A DNA stretch of 64,000 nucleotides from Candidatus Ideonella esbjergensis (GCA_016710065.1 JADJLP010000010.1:372001-436000); one strand, 5' to 3'. Shown: positions 24,150-33,877, counted from the first letter of the stretch. The notes: generated by a model from the letters alone, not told the origin. Made by a program: numbers and translations.

Positions 24150-26452
24150 CAGAACGCCGTTCCCATCTGAAACTGGAATCTTTGGATTTTATCGCCTGCG
24201 AAGGATCTCAGGGGAAGGCCGTAGCTGAGCTTGAACGGCCCCACCGGCGACACCCAGCTCAGGCCCATGCCGTACGACGCACGCAAGTCGGCGGGATCCA
24301 TGGGCTGGCCGGCGCGCCAGACGTTGCCCGCATCGGCGAACGCGAAGATGCGCAGAGATTTGTCATTGCCAGAACCTGGCACCGGGAAGTACAGCTCGGA
24401 GTTCAAGTTCAGGCGCTTGGGGCCTCCATCGTAGGCACCGGTGATGTCCACACTGCCAAACGAGCCCTGTTCAAAACCGCGCACCGAGCCCAAACCGCCA
24501 CCATAGAAGTTCTTGAACACGGGGAAGGGCTTGCCCTTGACGCCATAGCCCAGGCCCACTTCGGCATTCACGCCCAGGGTGAACTTGTTGGTGAGCGAGA
24601 AGTACTGGTTGTACTGAGCATTTAGGCGCGAATACTGGACATCGCCCAATACGCTGAAGTCAAGGTTCACGCGCTGGTACTTGCCGCGTGTGGGCACCAG
24701 CGGGTTGTCTCGCTCCTCGCGGGCCCAACCAATAGTGAAGGGGTAAGCGTTACTGTGCTTGCCGTAACTGTTGGCGTAGGTGACGTAGCTGTTGGGCACG
24801 CCCACCGTGGTGCCAATAATGGTCTGCTCCGCACCCGCACCGAAGAAGACCGTGTCGTATTCGGTGAAAGGCACGCCAAAACGCACCGCCACACCGGGCG
24901 TAGCCAACTGAAAGGCACTGCCTATACTGTTGAGCGGCCTCGATGTGCGGTAGTAAAGGTCGAACGAGCGCGAAATGCCGTCGTCGGTGAAGTACGGGTC
25001 CACCGTACTGACCACCAGATTGCGCGAGACCCGGCTGGTGTTCACCTCGATACCGAGGTAGTTGCCGGTACCGAAGACGTTTTCTTTCTTGATCGAACCC
25101 GACAGTGAAATCTTGTCGGCGCTGGAGAACCCCATCGCGGCCGTCAGGCTGCCCGTGGGCTTCTCGGTCAGGTTGAGAACCAGGTCGACTTGGTCGGGCG
25201 CACCAGGCACTTCGTTGGTGTCGACGTTGACGTCGGTGAAGTAGCCCAGGCGCTCCACGCGGTCGCGCGAGAGCTTGATCTTGGCGCCGTCGTACCAGGC
25301 CGATTCGAACTGGCGCATCTCGCGCCGGATGACCTCGTCGCGCGTCACCGTGTTTCCCGCCACGTTCACGCGCCGCACATATACGCGCTGACCCGGGTTG
25401 GACTGCACCACCACCACGACCTGCCCGGTCTTGCGATCTATCTCGGTGCGTGGCTCCACATGGGCGAAGGCGTAGCCGTAAACACCAAACAGGTCGGTGA
25501 AGGCCTTGGCGGTGGCGGTGACCTCGTCGCCCCGGTAGCCGGTACCGGGTTTCATCACTACTCGCTCGCGGAAATCAGCCTCGCGACCCAACATCTCGCC
25601 CTCCAGGCGCACGGCGGTGACCGTGTAGGGCTGGCCCTCCTCGATCTGCACGCTGATCGAGATGTCTTGCTTGTCCGGCGAGATGGTGACCTGGGTGGAC
25701 TTGACGTCGAACTCCAGGTAACCGCGGTTCAGGTAGTAGGAGCGAATCTTCTCCAGATCGGCGTTGAGCTTGGCACGCGCATAGCGGTCGGACTTGGTAT
25801 ACCAGGTGAGCCAACCGCCCGTGGTGAGGTCCATCAGGTCGAGCAAGGTGGATTCTGAGAAGGCCTTGGCACCCAGGATGCGAACTTCACGGATCTTGGC
25901 CACGTCGCCTTCGACCACATTGAAAGCCACGTTCACGCGGTTGCGCTCAATCGGCGTGATCGTGGTCACCACCTCGGCACCATAGAAGCTCTTGGAAAGG
26001 TACTGCCGCTTGATTTCCTGCTCGGCGCGGTCCAGCACAGCTCGGTCATAGGGCAGGCCTTCACCGATGCCGTTGTCCTTCAAGGCCTTGAGCAAGGTGT
26101 CCTTCTCGAATTCCTTCAGGCCAGTGAAGCTGACCGTGGCCACCAGGGCGCGCTCATCCACCACCACCACCACCACCTTGCCATCGACATCGATGCGCAC
26201 GTCCTTGAACAGGCCCGTGGCAAACAAGGCCCGCAAAGCTGCAGCGCCCTTGTCATCGTTGTAGGTGTCTCCCACACGGAAGGGCAGCGCACCAAAGACA
26301 CTGCCAGGGTCACCGCGCTGCAGGCCCTCGATGCGGATGTCGTTGATCGTGAAGGCCTCGGCTGCCATCGCAGGGGCAACGGCAGTGGCCACCATCAACG
26401 CGACGCATGCAGGAACCGGGCGCAGCAAACTCAAATTGGGAAAGAATGGCAT
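24149..26452 (-). CDS. bamA: Outer membrane assembly factor BamA
   Basis: Core of the BAM complex that folds beta-barrel proteins into the outer membrane. 767 residues. Signal peptide about 1-31 (CVALMVATAVAPAMAAEA), five POTRA domains (about 32-355, starting FTINDIRIEGLQ), then the 16-stranded barrel with the GLGSVRGFEQGSFG loop, and terminal aromatic MGTAF. bamB and bamD are also in this window. The ATG at 26450-26452 gives the signal peptide; the frame extends upstream. Follows rseP by 8 bases. Confidence 0.97.
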   Translation of the reverse strand: MPFFPNLSLLRPVPACVALMVATAVAPAMAAEAFTINDIRIEGLQRGDPGSVFGALPFRVGDTYNDDKGAAALRALFATGLFKDVRIDVDGKVVVVVVDERALVATVSFTGLKEFEKDTLLKALKDNGIGEGLPYDRAVLDRAEQEIKRQYLSKSFYGAEVVTTITPIERNRVNVAFNVVEGDVAKIREVRILGAKAFSESTLLDLMDLTTGGWLTWYTKSDRYARAKLNADLEKIRSYYLNRGYLEFDVKSTQVTISPDKQDISISVQIEEGQPYTVTAVRLEGEMLGREADFRERVVMKPGTGYRGDEVTATAKAFTDLFGVYGYAFAHVEPRTEIDRKTGQVVVVVQSNPGQRVYVRRVNVAGNTVTRDEVIRREMRQFESAWYDGAKIKLSRDRVERLGYFTDVNVDTNEVPGAPDQVDLVLNLTEKPTGSLTAAMGFSSADKISLSGSIKKENVFGTGNYLGIEVNTSRVSRNLVVSTVDPYFTDDGISRSFDLYYRTSRPLNSIGSAFQLATPGVAVRFGVPFTEYDTVFFGAGAEQTIIGTTVGVPNSYVTYANSYGKHSNAYPFTIGWAREERDNPLVPTRGKYQRVNLDFSVLGDVQYSRLNAQYNQYFSLTNKFTLGVNAEVGLGYGVKGKPFPVFKNFYGGGLGSVRGFEQGSFGSVDITGAYDGGPKRLNLNSELYFPVPGSGNDKSLRIFAFADAGNVWRAGQPMDPADLRASYGMGLSWVSPVGPFKLSYGLPLRSFAGDKIQRFQFQMGTAF

Positions 26453-26460
26453 CGAAAGTC

Positions 26461-27822
26461 TTACTGCAGACCCAGGTGCCGGGCCACGTCGTTGGAAAGG
26501 GCGATGGACATCATCATCAGGAGCACCAGTGCGCCGCCGCGCTGCAGCCACTTGAGCCACAAGTCCGAGACCGGTCTACCGGTCACGCCCTCGAAAAGAT
26601 AATACATCAGCAACCCACCGTCGAGCATTGGCAACGGCAGCAGGTTGAGCACGCCCAGGCTCACGCTCACGAGGGCCAGAAGACCCAGGTAGTAGGTGAG
26701 TCCCTTGCGCGCAGCTTGGCCCGCAACATCGGCAATGGTCAGCGGGCCGCTGAGGTTGCGCAGCGAGGCCTGGCCTACCAGCATGCGGCCCAGCAGGCGC
26801 ACACTCATGACCGAGGTATCCCACACTTGCCCAGTCGCCCTGGCCAGACCAGCCACAGGACCCAGGCGCACCAACTCGCGGGCTGATTGGAAGCGCACGT
26901 CGATGCGCGCAACACCGAGCCCTGCCTCCACATCCCTTCTGGGGTTCACATTGACCTGATGCAGGTTGCCCGCGCGATCGAAGGAGACCGGCAAGGGCAC
27001 CCCCGCCGGTGCAGCGCGCACCTGCTCGGTGATCTGCGCCGCGTCCTCCACCACATGCCCTGCGACCGAAAGAATTCGGTCGCCAGCCTTGAGCCCGGCC
27101 AGGTCGGCAGGCCCCCCAACCACCACCAGATCAAGCACTGGCTCGGCATAGGCGCCGCCCAGACCCACCTGCCGCCGCGCCGCATCGTTCAATTCCGTGG
27201 TGTTCAACTTGTCCAGCGCCAATCGCAACTGACGTCGATGTCCGCCCTGGCTGTCGGTCACCTCCATTTGCACCGATTGCCGCAGCAACGCAGCTTGGGC
27301 CAATTGGCCGTGCAAATCGCCCAAAGACAGCACATCACGCCAGGGCTGATCGTCGGCTGACACCGCCCGAACCCAATCCCCCGTGCGCAAACCCGCCTGC
27401 TCTGCCAGGCTACCGGGCAAGGGTGCAGCCATCTGGGCCCTGGGCTCTTCAGTGCCCACCCAATTCACCATTGCAAACAGCAGCACCGCCAGGCCCAAGT
27501 TGGCCAAGGGGCCGGCGGCCACCACTGCAGCCCGCTGGCGCAATGGCTTGAGGTCGAAAGCCTGGCCCCGCTCAGAAGGGCTCACCTGTCCCTCCCTGCT
27601 GTCGAGCATGCGCACGTACCCGCCGAGTGGCAGGGCCGAGAGCGTGAACTCTGTGTCATCCGCCTTGGGCTGGCGCCGCCACACCACCCGCCCGAAACCG
27701 ATGGAAAAGCGCAGCACCTTGACGCCGCACCAGCGTGCCACCTTGTAGTGCCCGTACTCGTGCACCGCAATGAGCACGCCCAGCGTCACCAGGAAGGCCA
27801 GCAGGGAGATGAGGAATGTCAT
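26461..27822 (-). CDS. rseP: Site-2 intramembrane metalloprotease RseP
   Basis: Inner-membrane zinc protease that cuts the anti-sigma-E factor RseA and leftover signal peptides. 453 residues. Zinc motif HEYGH at 21-25 in the first transmembrane segment; two PDZ domains (LRTGDWVRAVSADDQPW and LKAGDRILSVAGHVVED); C-terminal NLLPLPMLDGG motif with the third ligand and last membrane segments. The ATG at 27820-27822 gives the usual MTFLISLLAFLVTLG N-terminus. Confidence 0.96.
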   Translation of the reverse strand: MTFLISLLAFLVTLGVLIAVHEYGHYKVARWCGVKVLRFSIGFGRVVWRRQPKADDTEFTLSALPLGGYVRMLDSREGQVSPSERGQAFDLKPLRQRAAVVAAGPLANLGLAVLLFAMVNWVGTEEPRAQMAAPLPGSLAEQAGLRTGDWVRAVSADDQPWRDVLSLGDLHGQLAQAALLRQSVQMEVTDSQGGHRRQLRLALDKLNTTELNDAARRQVGLGGAYAEPVLDLVVVGGPADLAGLKAGDRILSVAGHVVEDAAQITEQVRAAPAGVPLPVSFDRAGNLHQVNVNPRRDVEAGLGVARIDVRFQSARELVRLGPVAGLARATGQVWDTSVMSVRLLGRMLVGQASLRNLSGPLTIADVAGQAARKGLTYYLGLLALVSVSLGVLNLLPLPMLDGGLLMYYLFEGVTGRPVSDLWLKWLQRGGALVLLMMMSIALSNDVARHLGLQ

Positions 27823-27832
27823 GGGCGGGACT

Positions 27833-29020
27833 TCAAGGCCGCAAGGCCCGGGTCTGCACCACCGCGGCGCGCCGGGCCTCGGCATCCAGCGCCAACAAGT
27901 CGTCAACGCTGGCGTCAAGGTCCAGCGCCGGCACCAGGGCCTCCAAAGTCGCGGCGTTCACTCTGTGAATTGCGTCGAACCCGATCTGACCGGCCAGGAA
28001 GGCCGCCACCGCCACTTCGTTGGCGGCATTCAGCACGGCGGTGCTGCCATGCGGGCCATGCAAAGCGTCCCAAGCCAGGAACAGGCCAGGAAAGCGGGCC
28101 TGCTCTGGAACCTCGAAAGTGAGCGGCTTGAGATTCAGGAAATCGAGCGCAGCAGCACCCGAGGTGATGCGCTGCGGGAACGAAAGGCCATAGGCGATGG
28201 GCACGCGCATGTCGGGCGTTCCCAACTGCGCCAGCACCGACTGGTCACGGCATACCACCATCGAGTGCACGATGCTTTGCGGGTGGATCACCACCTGGAT
28301 CTGCTCGGGCTTCAAGTCGAACAGCCAGCGCGCCTCGATCACCTCCAGTGCCTTGTTCATCATCGTGGCCGAATCGACCGAGATCTTGCGCCCCATCACC
28401 CAGTTGGGATGGGCGCAGGCCTCGTCAGGCGTGACGTTGGACAACGTGGCGGGGTCGCGCAGTCGGAAGGGCCCCCCCGAAGCCGTGAGCACGATGTGCG
28501 AGACGCGCTGACCCCAGGTGCCGCGGTCTTCGGGCAAGCACTGGAAGATGGCCGAGTGTTCGCTGTCGATCGGCAGCAGCGTGGCACCTCCCTGCTCCAC
28601 CGCCGCCATGAACAGCGCACCGCCCACCACCAAGGCTTCCTTGTTGGCCAGCAACAGGCGCTTGCCCGCGCGTGCCGCCGCCATGCAGGGCGGCAGGCCA
28701 GCCGCGCCCACAATGGCCGCCATCACCACGTCCACTTCAGGGTGCTCGGCCAGGTCCACGAGCGCGGCTGGGCCTTCCAGCACTTCGCAGCGGCTGCCGG
28801 CCTCGCGCAACCTGGCGCGCAAATACTTGGCGGCTGTGACATCGGACATTGCGGCAAAGCGCGGCTGCCATTGAAGACACTGGGCCAGCAGTTCCTCCAC
28901 GCGCTGATGTCCAGTCAGGGCAAACACCTCGTAGCGTTCAGGATGGCGTGACACCACGTCCAGCGTGTTGGTACCGATCGAGCCCGAAGCCCCCAACACG
29001 CACAGTCTTTGTCTCGTCAT
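27833..29020 (-). CDS. dxr: 1-deoxy-D-xylulose 5-phosphate reductoisomerase
   Basis: First committed MEP-pathway enzyme for isoprenoids; converts DXP to MEP with NADPH. 395 residues (E. coli 398). NADPH-binding VLGASGSIGTNTLDVV at 8-23, metal-site region LLPIDSEHSAIFQCL, HPNWVMGRKISVDSATMMNK active-site loop. ispG of the same pathway lies at 51555. It sits between cdsA (45 bases upstream) and rseP (10 bases). Confidence 0.97.
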   Translation of the reverse strand: MTRQRLCVLGASGSIGTNTLDVVSRHPERYEVFALTGHQRVEELLAQCLQWQPRFAAMSDVTAAKYLRARLREAGSRCEVLEGPAALVDLAEHPEVDVVMAAIVGAAGLPPCMAAARAGKRLLLANKEALVVGGALFMAAVEQGGATLLPIDSEHSAIFQCLPEDRGTWGQRVSHIVLTASGGPFRLRDPATLSNVTPDEACAHPNWVMGRKISVDSATMMNKALEVIEARWLFDLKPEQIQVVIHPQSIVHSMVVCRDQSVLAQLGTPDMRVPIAYGLSFPQRITSGAAALDFLNLKPLTFEVPEQARFPGLFLAWDALHGPHGSTAVLNAANEVAVAAFLAGQIGFDAIHRVNAATLEALVPALDLDASVDDLLALDAEARRAAVVQTRALRP

Positions 29021-29065
29021 GATTTTCTGCCTTGGATGAACGGCTGCGCCTGTGCTACGGCGCTG

Positions 29066-29902
29066 TCAGAGCGACGACAAGGCCATCACGGCGGGCAACA
29101 CCGGTAACAGCGCATCAACCCGGTCCAGCACGCCGCCATGGCCTGGCAACAAGCGGCTTGAATCTTTGGCCCCAACAGCGCGCTTGGCGAGCGATTCCAC
29201 CAGATCACCGGTCACGCTGAGCATGCACAGAAAGACAACGCCCAGGCCCAGTCCAGCCCAACCCAGTTGTAGCTTCAGCAGATGGAAAACGCTGCCGGCA
29301 TGACCAAAGACCTGGTCTTCGAAGTGAATCCACAGCATCGCCAGCAGCCCTACGCCCAGCATGCCGGACCAGACACCTTCCCAGCTCTTTCCCGGGCTGA
29401 TGGCCGGTGCCAACTTGTGTTTGCCAAAGGCGCGGCCACCGAAGTAGGCGGCGATGTCTGCCATCCACACCACGCAAAAAGCCGAGAGGATGAAGTTCAG
29501 GCCCCGGGCGCGCGCGGCCGCCATGGCCAGCCAGGCAGCCACCAGCACCAGAGTGCCTATCACCAACCGGGCCGGCCGCGACAAGGCAGGCCAGGCGGCA
29601 GGCCCGTGCTTGAGCGCCAGCGAACCCCCAAGCACCCAGCAGGCCGTGGCCAGCCACCAGGCTGCTGGTGATGTGTGCAGTGCCCAGCCGGCCGACCAGG
29701 CCAGGGCGCACAACAAGGCCGTGGTCAGACCCAGGGTCAGGGCTGGCACGCTGGCCAGGCCGTTGAGCTTGCCCCACTCCCAGGCGCCAGCGCCGATCAG
29801 CACCAGGGTGAAGGCCGCGAACGGCATTGGGCTGGCCGCCAACAAGGCGGGCAACAACATGGCCAGCAGAACCATGGCCGTGATCACACGTGGCAGTAGC
29901 AT
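29066..29902 (-). CDS. cdsA: Phosphatidate cytidylyltransferase
   Basis: Inner-membrane enzyme that makes CDP-diacylglycerol from phosphatidate and CTP. 278 residues with about eight hydrophobic segments and the C-terminal CDP-diglyceride synthase signature (AKRAVGAKDSSRLLPGHGG followed by LDRVDALLP). SPGKSWEG is the preceding conserved loop. The ATG at 29900-29902 lies 7 bases after uppS. Confidence 0.96.
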   Translation of the reverse strand: MLLPRVITAMVLLAMLLPALLAASPMPFAAFTLVLIGAGAWEWGKLNGLASVPALTLGLTTALLCALAWSAGWALHTSPAAWWLATACWVLGGSLALKHGPAAWPALSRPARLVIGTLVLVAAWLAMAAARARGLNFILSAFCVVWMADIAAYFGGRAFGKHKLAPAISPGKSWEGVWSGMLGVGLLAMLWIHFEDQVFGHAGSVFHLLKLQLGWAGLGLGVVFLCMLSVTGDLVESLAKRAVGAKDSSRLLPGHGGVLDRVDALLPVLPAVMALSSL

Positions 29903-29909
29903 GGGTGTG

Positions 29910-30680
29910 TCAGGCCGAGGCCCCGTTGGTGCTGATGGGGCCGGCGCCTTCCTTCACACCGCCAAAACGACGGTCGCGCGAGGCATAGGCGGCAATCGCC
30001 TTGTCGAGTTCGGCAACATCGAAATCGGGCCACAAGCAATCGGTGAAATGGAACTCGGCATAGGCCAGTTGCCACAGCAGGAAGTTGCTGACCCGCACTT
30101 CACCACCGGTGCGGATGAACAGATCCGGGTCGGGTGCATGCGCCAAGGCCATGTACCGGCTGAGCACATCCTCGCTCAATAGTTCCGGCGGGTTGCCATC
30201 GGCCAGGGCCCGCTTGCAGGCCTGCACGATGTCCCAGCGGCCTCCATAGTTGAAGGCCACAGTGAGTGTGAGTCCGGTGTTCTTGGCGGTGAGGGCTTCG
30301 GCCTCGTTCCAAGCCTGGCGCACTTTCTCGGACACCACCGAGCGGTCGCCCGCCACCTTGATGCGGATGCCGTCCTTGGCCAGGCGCTGCAGGTACTTCG
30401 AGACCCCCACCAGCACCAGGTTCATCAGGCCAGAGACTTCTTCATCGGGGCGCTTCCAGTTCTCGGACGAGAAGGCGTAGACCGTGAGGTACTCGACGCC
30501 GCGGCTGGCGCAATCGTCGATCACCTTGACGACGGTCTCCATGCCGAACTTGTGACCGAAAACACGCGGCATGAAGCGCTTGCGCGCCCATCGTCCGTTG
30601 CCATCCATCACGATGGCCACATGCCGCGGCACCGACGCGGACCGCGTCACCGGAGAGCCAGCGGCAGATACTGCGGTCAT
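29910..30680 (-). CDS. uppS: Undecaprenyl diphosphate synthase
   Basis: Cis-prenyltransferase that makes C55-PP, the lipid carrier for peptidoglycan and O-antigen. 256 residues. Catalytic Asp26 in HVAIVMDGNGRWA, YAFSSENWKRP, and the C-terminal RTGGEVRVSNFLLWQLAYAE. It starts MTAVSAAGSPVTRS; a slightly longer N-terminal tail than E. coli. 7 bases after frr. Confidence 0.97.
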   Translation of the reverse strand: MTAVSAAGSPVTRSASVPRHVAIVMDGNGRWARKRFMPRVFGHKFGMETVVKVIDDCASRGVEYLTVYAFSSENWKRPDEEVSGLMNLVLVGVSKYLQRLAKDGIRIKVAGDRSVVSEKVRQAWNEAEALTAKNTGLTLTVAFNYGGRWDIVQACKRALADGNPPELLSEDVLSRYMALAHAPDPDLFIRTGGEVRVSNFLLWQLAYAEFHFTDCLWPDFDVAELDKAIAAYASRDRRFGGVKEGAGPISTNGASA

Positions 30681-30687
30681 GCGCAGA

Positions 30688-31248
30688 TCAGACCGCCAGG
30701 ATGTCGGCTTCCTTGCCGTGCACCAGCTTATCGATCTCGGCGATGACACGATCAGTCAGCTTCTGCACGTCGTCTTGCGCACGGCGCTCGTCGTCCTCGG
30801 AGATTTCCTTGTCCTTGAGCAGGCGCTTGAGATGGTCGTTCGCATCGCGGCGCAGGTTGCGCACGGCCACCTTGGTGTTCTCGCCCTCGTGCCGAACCAC
30901 CTTGGTCAGCTCCTTGCGGCGCTCTTCGGTCAGGGCCGGCATGGGCACGCGGATCAGATCACCTTGCGAGGCGGGGTTCAGGCCCAGATCGGATTCGCGG
31001 ATGGCCTTCTCGATCTTGGCGCCCATGCCTTTTTCCCAGGGCTGAACGCTGATCGTGCGGGCATCGAGCAGGTTCACGTTGGCCACCTGACTCAGCGGAA
31101 CCATAGAGCCGTAATACTCCACATGCACCTGGTCAAGGATGCCGGGGTGGGCGCGGCCGGTGCGCACCTTTTGCAGATCGCTCTTGAGCGCTTCGATGGA
31201 CTTGGCCATCTTGGCCTCGGCGGTTTTCTTGATGTCGGCAATCGTCAT
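30688..31248 (-). CDS. frr: Ribosome recycling factor
   Basis: Splits post-termination ribosomes together with EF-G. 186 residues (E. coli 185): three-helix bundle domain I and beta/alpha/beta domain II, with VRTGRAHPGILDQVHVEYYG, PWEKGMGAKIEKAIRESDLG and IRVPMPALTEERRKEL. The ATG at 31246-31248 gives the canonical start; the open frame runs through pyrH's end. 13 bases after pyrH. Confidence 0.98.
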   Translation of the reverse strand: MTIADIKKTAEAKMAKSIEALKSDLQKVRTGRAHPGILDQVHVEYYGSMVPLSQVANVNLLDARTISVQPWEKGMGAKIEKAIRESDLGLNPASQGDLIRVPMPALTEERRKELTKVVRHEGENTKVAVRNLRRDANDHLKRLLKDKEISEDDERRAQDDVQKLTDRVIAEIDKLVHGKEADILAV

Positions 31249-31261
31249 GCTTGCTCTCTCC

Positions 31262-31972
31262 TCAGACATGCACCAGCGTGCCTTCGTCTTCGCCCTGCAC
31301 CACGCGCTTGAGCGCGCCGGGCTTGAAGATGGAAAACACCTTGATCGGCAGCTTCTGGTCGCGGCACAACGCGAAGGCCGTGGCGTCCAGCACCTGCAAA
31401 TTCCTGGCAATCGCTTCATCGAATGTGATGTTCGTGTAGCGGGTGGCGGTCGGGTCCTTCTTGGGATCGGCTGTGTAGACGCCATCCACTTTGGTCGCTT
31501 TCAGCACGATCTCGGCACCCACCTCAGCCCCACGCAGCGCGGCGGCCGTGTCGGTAGTGAAGAAAGGGTTTCCCGTGCCAGCGGCGAAGATCACCACTTT
31601 GCCCTCTTCCAGGTACTGCAGGGCTTTGGGCCGCACATAGGGTTCCACCACTTGCTCGATCGAGATGGCTGACATCACACGGGCGGTCATGCCCTCCTGG
31701 CGCATGGTGTCGGCCAGGGCCAGCGAGTTCATCACCGTGGCCAGCATACCCATGTAGTCGGCCGTCGCGCGGTCCATGCCTACCGAGCCGCCAGCCACGC
31801 CGCGGAAGATGTTGCCGCCGCCGATCACCACCGCCACTTCCACGCCCAGTTGCGTCACTTCCTGCACTTCGCGCACCATGCGAACAATGGTGGCGCGGTT
31901 GATGCCATACGCATCATCGCCCATCAATGCTTCACCGGAAAGTTTGAGCAGGATGCGCTTGTACGCGGGCAT
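31262..31972 (-). CDS. pyrH: UMP kinase
   Basis: Hexameric amino-acid-kinase-fold enzyme that phosphorylates UMP; controlled by GTP and UTP. 236 residues (E. coli 241). Motifs RILLKLSGEALMGD, VVIGGGNIFRG, AAGTGNPFFTTDTAAALRG and KATKVDGVYTADP. The ATG at 31970-31972 fits; a 95-base spacer to tsf upstream may hold a secondary promoter, but I see no clear one. Confidence 0.97.
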   Translation of the reverse strand: MPAYKRILLKLSGEALMGDDAYGINRATIVRMVREVQEVTQLGVEVAVVIGGGNIFRGVAGGSVGMDRATADYMGMLATVMNSLALADTMRQEGMTARVMSAISIEQVVEPYVRPKALQYLEEGKVVIFAAGTGNPFFTTDTAAALRGAEVGAEIVLKATKVDGVYTADPKKDPTATRYTNITFDEAIARNLQVLDATAFALCRDQKLPIKVFSIFKPGALKRVVQGEDEGTLVHV

Positions 31973-32067
31973 GCGAAGTTCCTCTGGGAGTTGGTCTGGC
32001 AGGGTGGTGTTCAAAGTGTACGCGGGGCGGCTTGGCGAGGCCGCACCGCGCACGGGATACCTGGTGA

Positions 32068-32994
32068 TCAGGCGCCCTTGGCAGCGGCCACTTGCGCGGC
32101 CACTTCAGCGGCGAAGTCGTCCACCTTCTTCTCGATGCCCTCGCCCACCACGTAAAGGGTGAACCCCTTGACGTTGGTGTTGGCTGCCTTCAGGTAGGCG
32201 GCAACGGTTTGCTTGCCGTCGGCAGCCTTCACGAAGACCTGGTCGAACAGCGAGACTTCTTTGAGGTACTTCTGCACACCGCCTTCGATGCGCTTGGTCA
32301 CGATCTCGGCCGATTGCACGGCCTTGCCTTCGGCCTGGGCCTTGGCAGCGTCTTCGGCTGCCTTGGCGGCAGCGACTGAGCGCTCGCGCTCGACCAACTC
32401 GGCCGGCACGTCGGCCGAGGTCAGGGCCACGGGTTTCATGGCGGCCACATGCATGGCCACATCCTTGGCGGCCACGGCGTCGCCGTCAAATTCGACGACC
32501 ACGCCAATGCGCGTGCCGTGCAGGTAGCCGGCCAGCGCGCCGCCATTGGTCCAGCGCTGGAAGCGGCGGAACGACATGTTCTCGCCGATCTTGCCGATCA
32601 GGCCCTTGCGAACGTCCTCGAGCGTGGGACCGAAGCCTTCCTGCTCGTAGGCCAGGGCGCCCAGGGCGTCGATATTGGTCGGCCCATGCTTGGCCACCAA
32701 CTCGGCGGCAGCCTTGGCCAGGGCCAGGAAGCTGTCGTTCTTGGTGACGAAGTCGGTTTCGCAGTTCACTTCGATCAGGGCGCCGGTGCTCCCCTCGATG
32801 AAGCTGGCAACCACGCCTTCGGCGGTCACGCGCGAGGCGGCCTTGCCGGCCTTGGTGCCCAGCTTGACGCGCAACAGCTCTTCGGCCTTGGCCATGTCGC
32901 CTTCGGCCTCGGTCAGGGCCTTCTTGCACTCCATCATCGGGGCGTCGGTCTTGCCGCGAAGTTCGGCGACCATGCTGGCGGTGATTGCAGCCAT
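32068..32994 (-). CDS. tsf: Elongation factor Ts
   Basis: Nucleotide exchange factor for EF-Tu. 308 residues. N-terminal UBA-like module MAAITASMVAELRGKTDAPM with MMECKKALTEA; core with TDFVTKNDSFLALAK; dimerisation domain; C-terminal helix. The frame runs upstream to 33177 but the ATG at 32992-32994, preceded by GGAGAAAACACG, gives the family start. It follows rpsB, with two hairpins in the spacer. Confidence 0.97.
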   Translation of the reverse strand: MAAITASMVAELRGKTDAPMMECKKALTEAEGDMAKAEELLRVKLGTKAGKAASRVTAEGVVASFIEGSTGALIEVNCETDFVTKNDSFLALAKAAAELVAKHGPTNIDALGALAYEQEGFGPTLEDVRKGLIGKIGENMSFRRFQRWTNGGALAGYLHGTRIGVVVEFDGDAVAAKDVAMHVAAMKPVALTSADVPAELVERERSVAAAKAAEDAAKAQAEGKAVQSAEIVTKRIEGGVQKYLKEVSLFDQVFVKAADGKQTVAAYLKAANTNVKGFTLYVVGEGIEKKVDDFAAEVAAQVAAAKGA

Positions 32995-33068
32995 CGTGTT
33001 TTCTCCGTTCATGCGAAGGCTGATCGGCTCAGCCTTCGGAAGTTTCATGTCAATGTGGTGGGGGTGCG

Positions 33069-33116
33069 AAAAAGGGGCTGACACAGCCCCTCGTTCGCAA
33101 GGCGCCGAGGCGCCTT
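33069..33116 (-). terminator. Tandem hairpins between rpsB and tsf, the second a terminator
   Basis: Minus strand after the rpsB stop. First comes the near-perfect palindrome AAGGCGCC-TC-GGCGCCTT (33099-33116). Then comes GGGGCTG-TGT-CAGCCCC followed by TTTTT (33069-33090), a textbook terminator. Because tsf and later genes depend on rpsB transcription or own promoters, it is probably an attenuator that lowers tsf expression relative to rpsB, as described for the rpsB-tsf spacer in E. coli. Confidence 0.8.
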
Positions 33117-33130
33117 CAGGGCTGGCCTGA

Positions 33131-33877
33131 TCAGGCCTGCTCGTTGACTTCGACGAACTCGTCGCCAGAAGCCGCAACGGCTTGCACCAGATCGGCGCCA
33201 GCGTTAGCCTTGCCTTCCAGCACAGCGTCGGCCACAGCCTTGGCGTACAGCGCCACGGCCTTGGCCGAGTCGTCGTTGCCAGGGATGATGTAGTCCACGC
33301 CTTCAGGCGAGTGGTTGGTGTCCACCACGCCGATCACGGGAATGCCCAGCTTCTTGGCTTCGGCCACGGCGATCTTGTGGAAGCCCACGTCGATCACGAA
33401 CATGGCATCCGGCAGAGCGCCCATGTCCTGGATGCCGCCGATGTCCTTCTCGAGCTTGGCCAGTTCGCGGTCGAACATCAGGGCTTCCTTCTTGATTCGC
33501 AACTCGGCGCCGGAATCCTTCTGTGCCTGCATGTCCTTGAGCTTCTTCAGCGAACCCTTGACGGTCTTGAAGTTGGTCAGCATGCCGCCCAGCCAGCGCT
33601 GATCCACATAGGGCATGCCAGCACGTTGGGCTTCCAGGGCCACCACTTCGCGCGCCTGGCGCTTGGTGCCCACGATCAGCACGGTGCCACGGCGGGCGGC
33701 GAGCTGGCGCACAAACTTCATCGCTTCCTCGAACTTCGGCAGCGTCTTTTCGAGGTTGATGATGTGGATCTTGTTGCGATGGCCGTAGATATACGGGGCC
33801 ATCTTGGGGTTCCAGAAGCGGGTTTGGTGGCCAAAGTGCACACCGGCTTCCAGCATTTCGCGCATTGAAACGGACAT
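33131..33877 (-). CDS. rpsB: 30S ribosomal protein S2
   Basis: Small-subunit protein at the head-body junction, needed for S1 binding. 248 residues (E. coli 241). MSVSMREMLEAGVHFGHQTRFWNPKM start, YVDQRWLGGMLTNFKTV, and PVIGVVDTNHSPEGVDYIIPGNDDS. The ATG at 33875-33877 has GGAGAA upstream (on the minus strand). First gene of the long rpsB-tsf-pyrH-frr-uppS run, preceded by a leader of about 230 bases that may serve S2 autocontrol. Confidence 0.98.
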   Translation of the reverse strand: MSVSMREMLEAGVHFGHQTRFWNPKMAPYIYGHRNKIHIINLEKTLPKFEEAMKFVRQLAARRGTVLIVGTKRQAREVVALEAQRAGMPYVDQRWLGGMLTNFKTVKGSLKKLKDMQAQKDSGAELRIKKEALMFDRELAKLEKDIGGIQDMGALPDAMFVIDVGFHKIAVAEAKKLGIPVIGVVDTNHSPEGVDYIIPGNDDSAKAVALYAKAVADAVLEGKANAGADLVQAVAASGDEFVEVNEQA

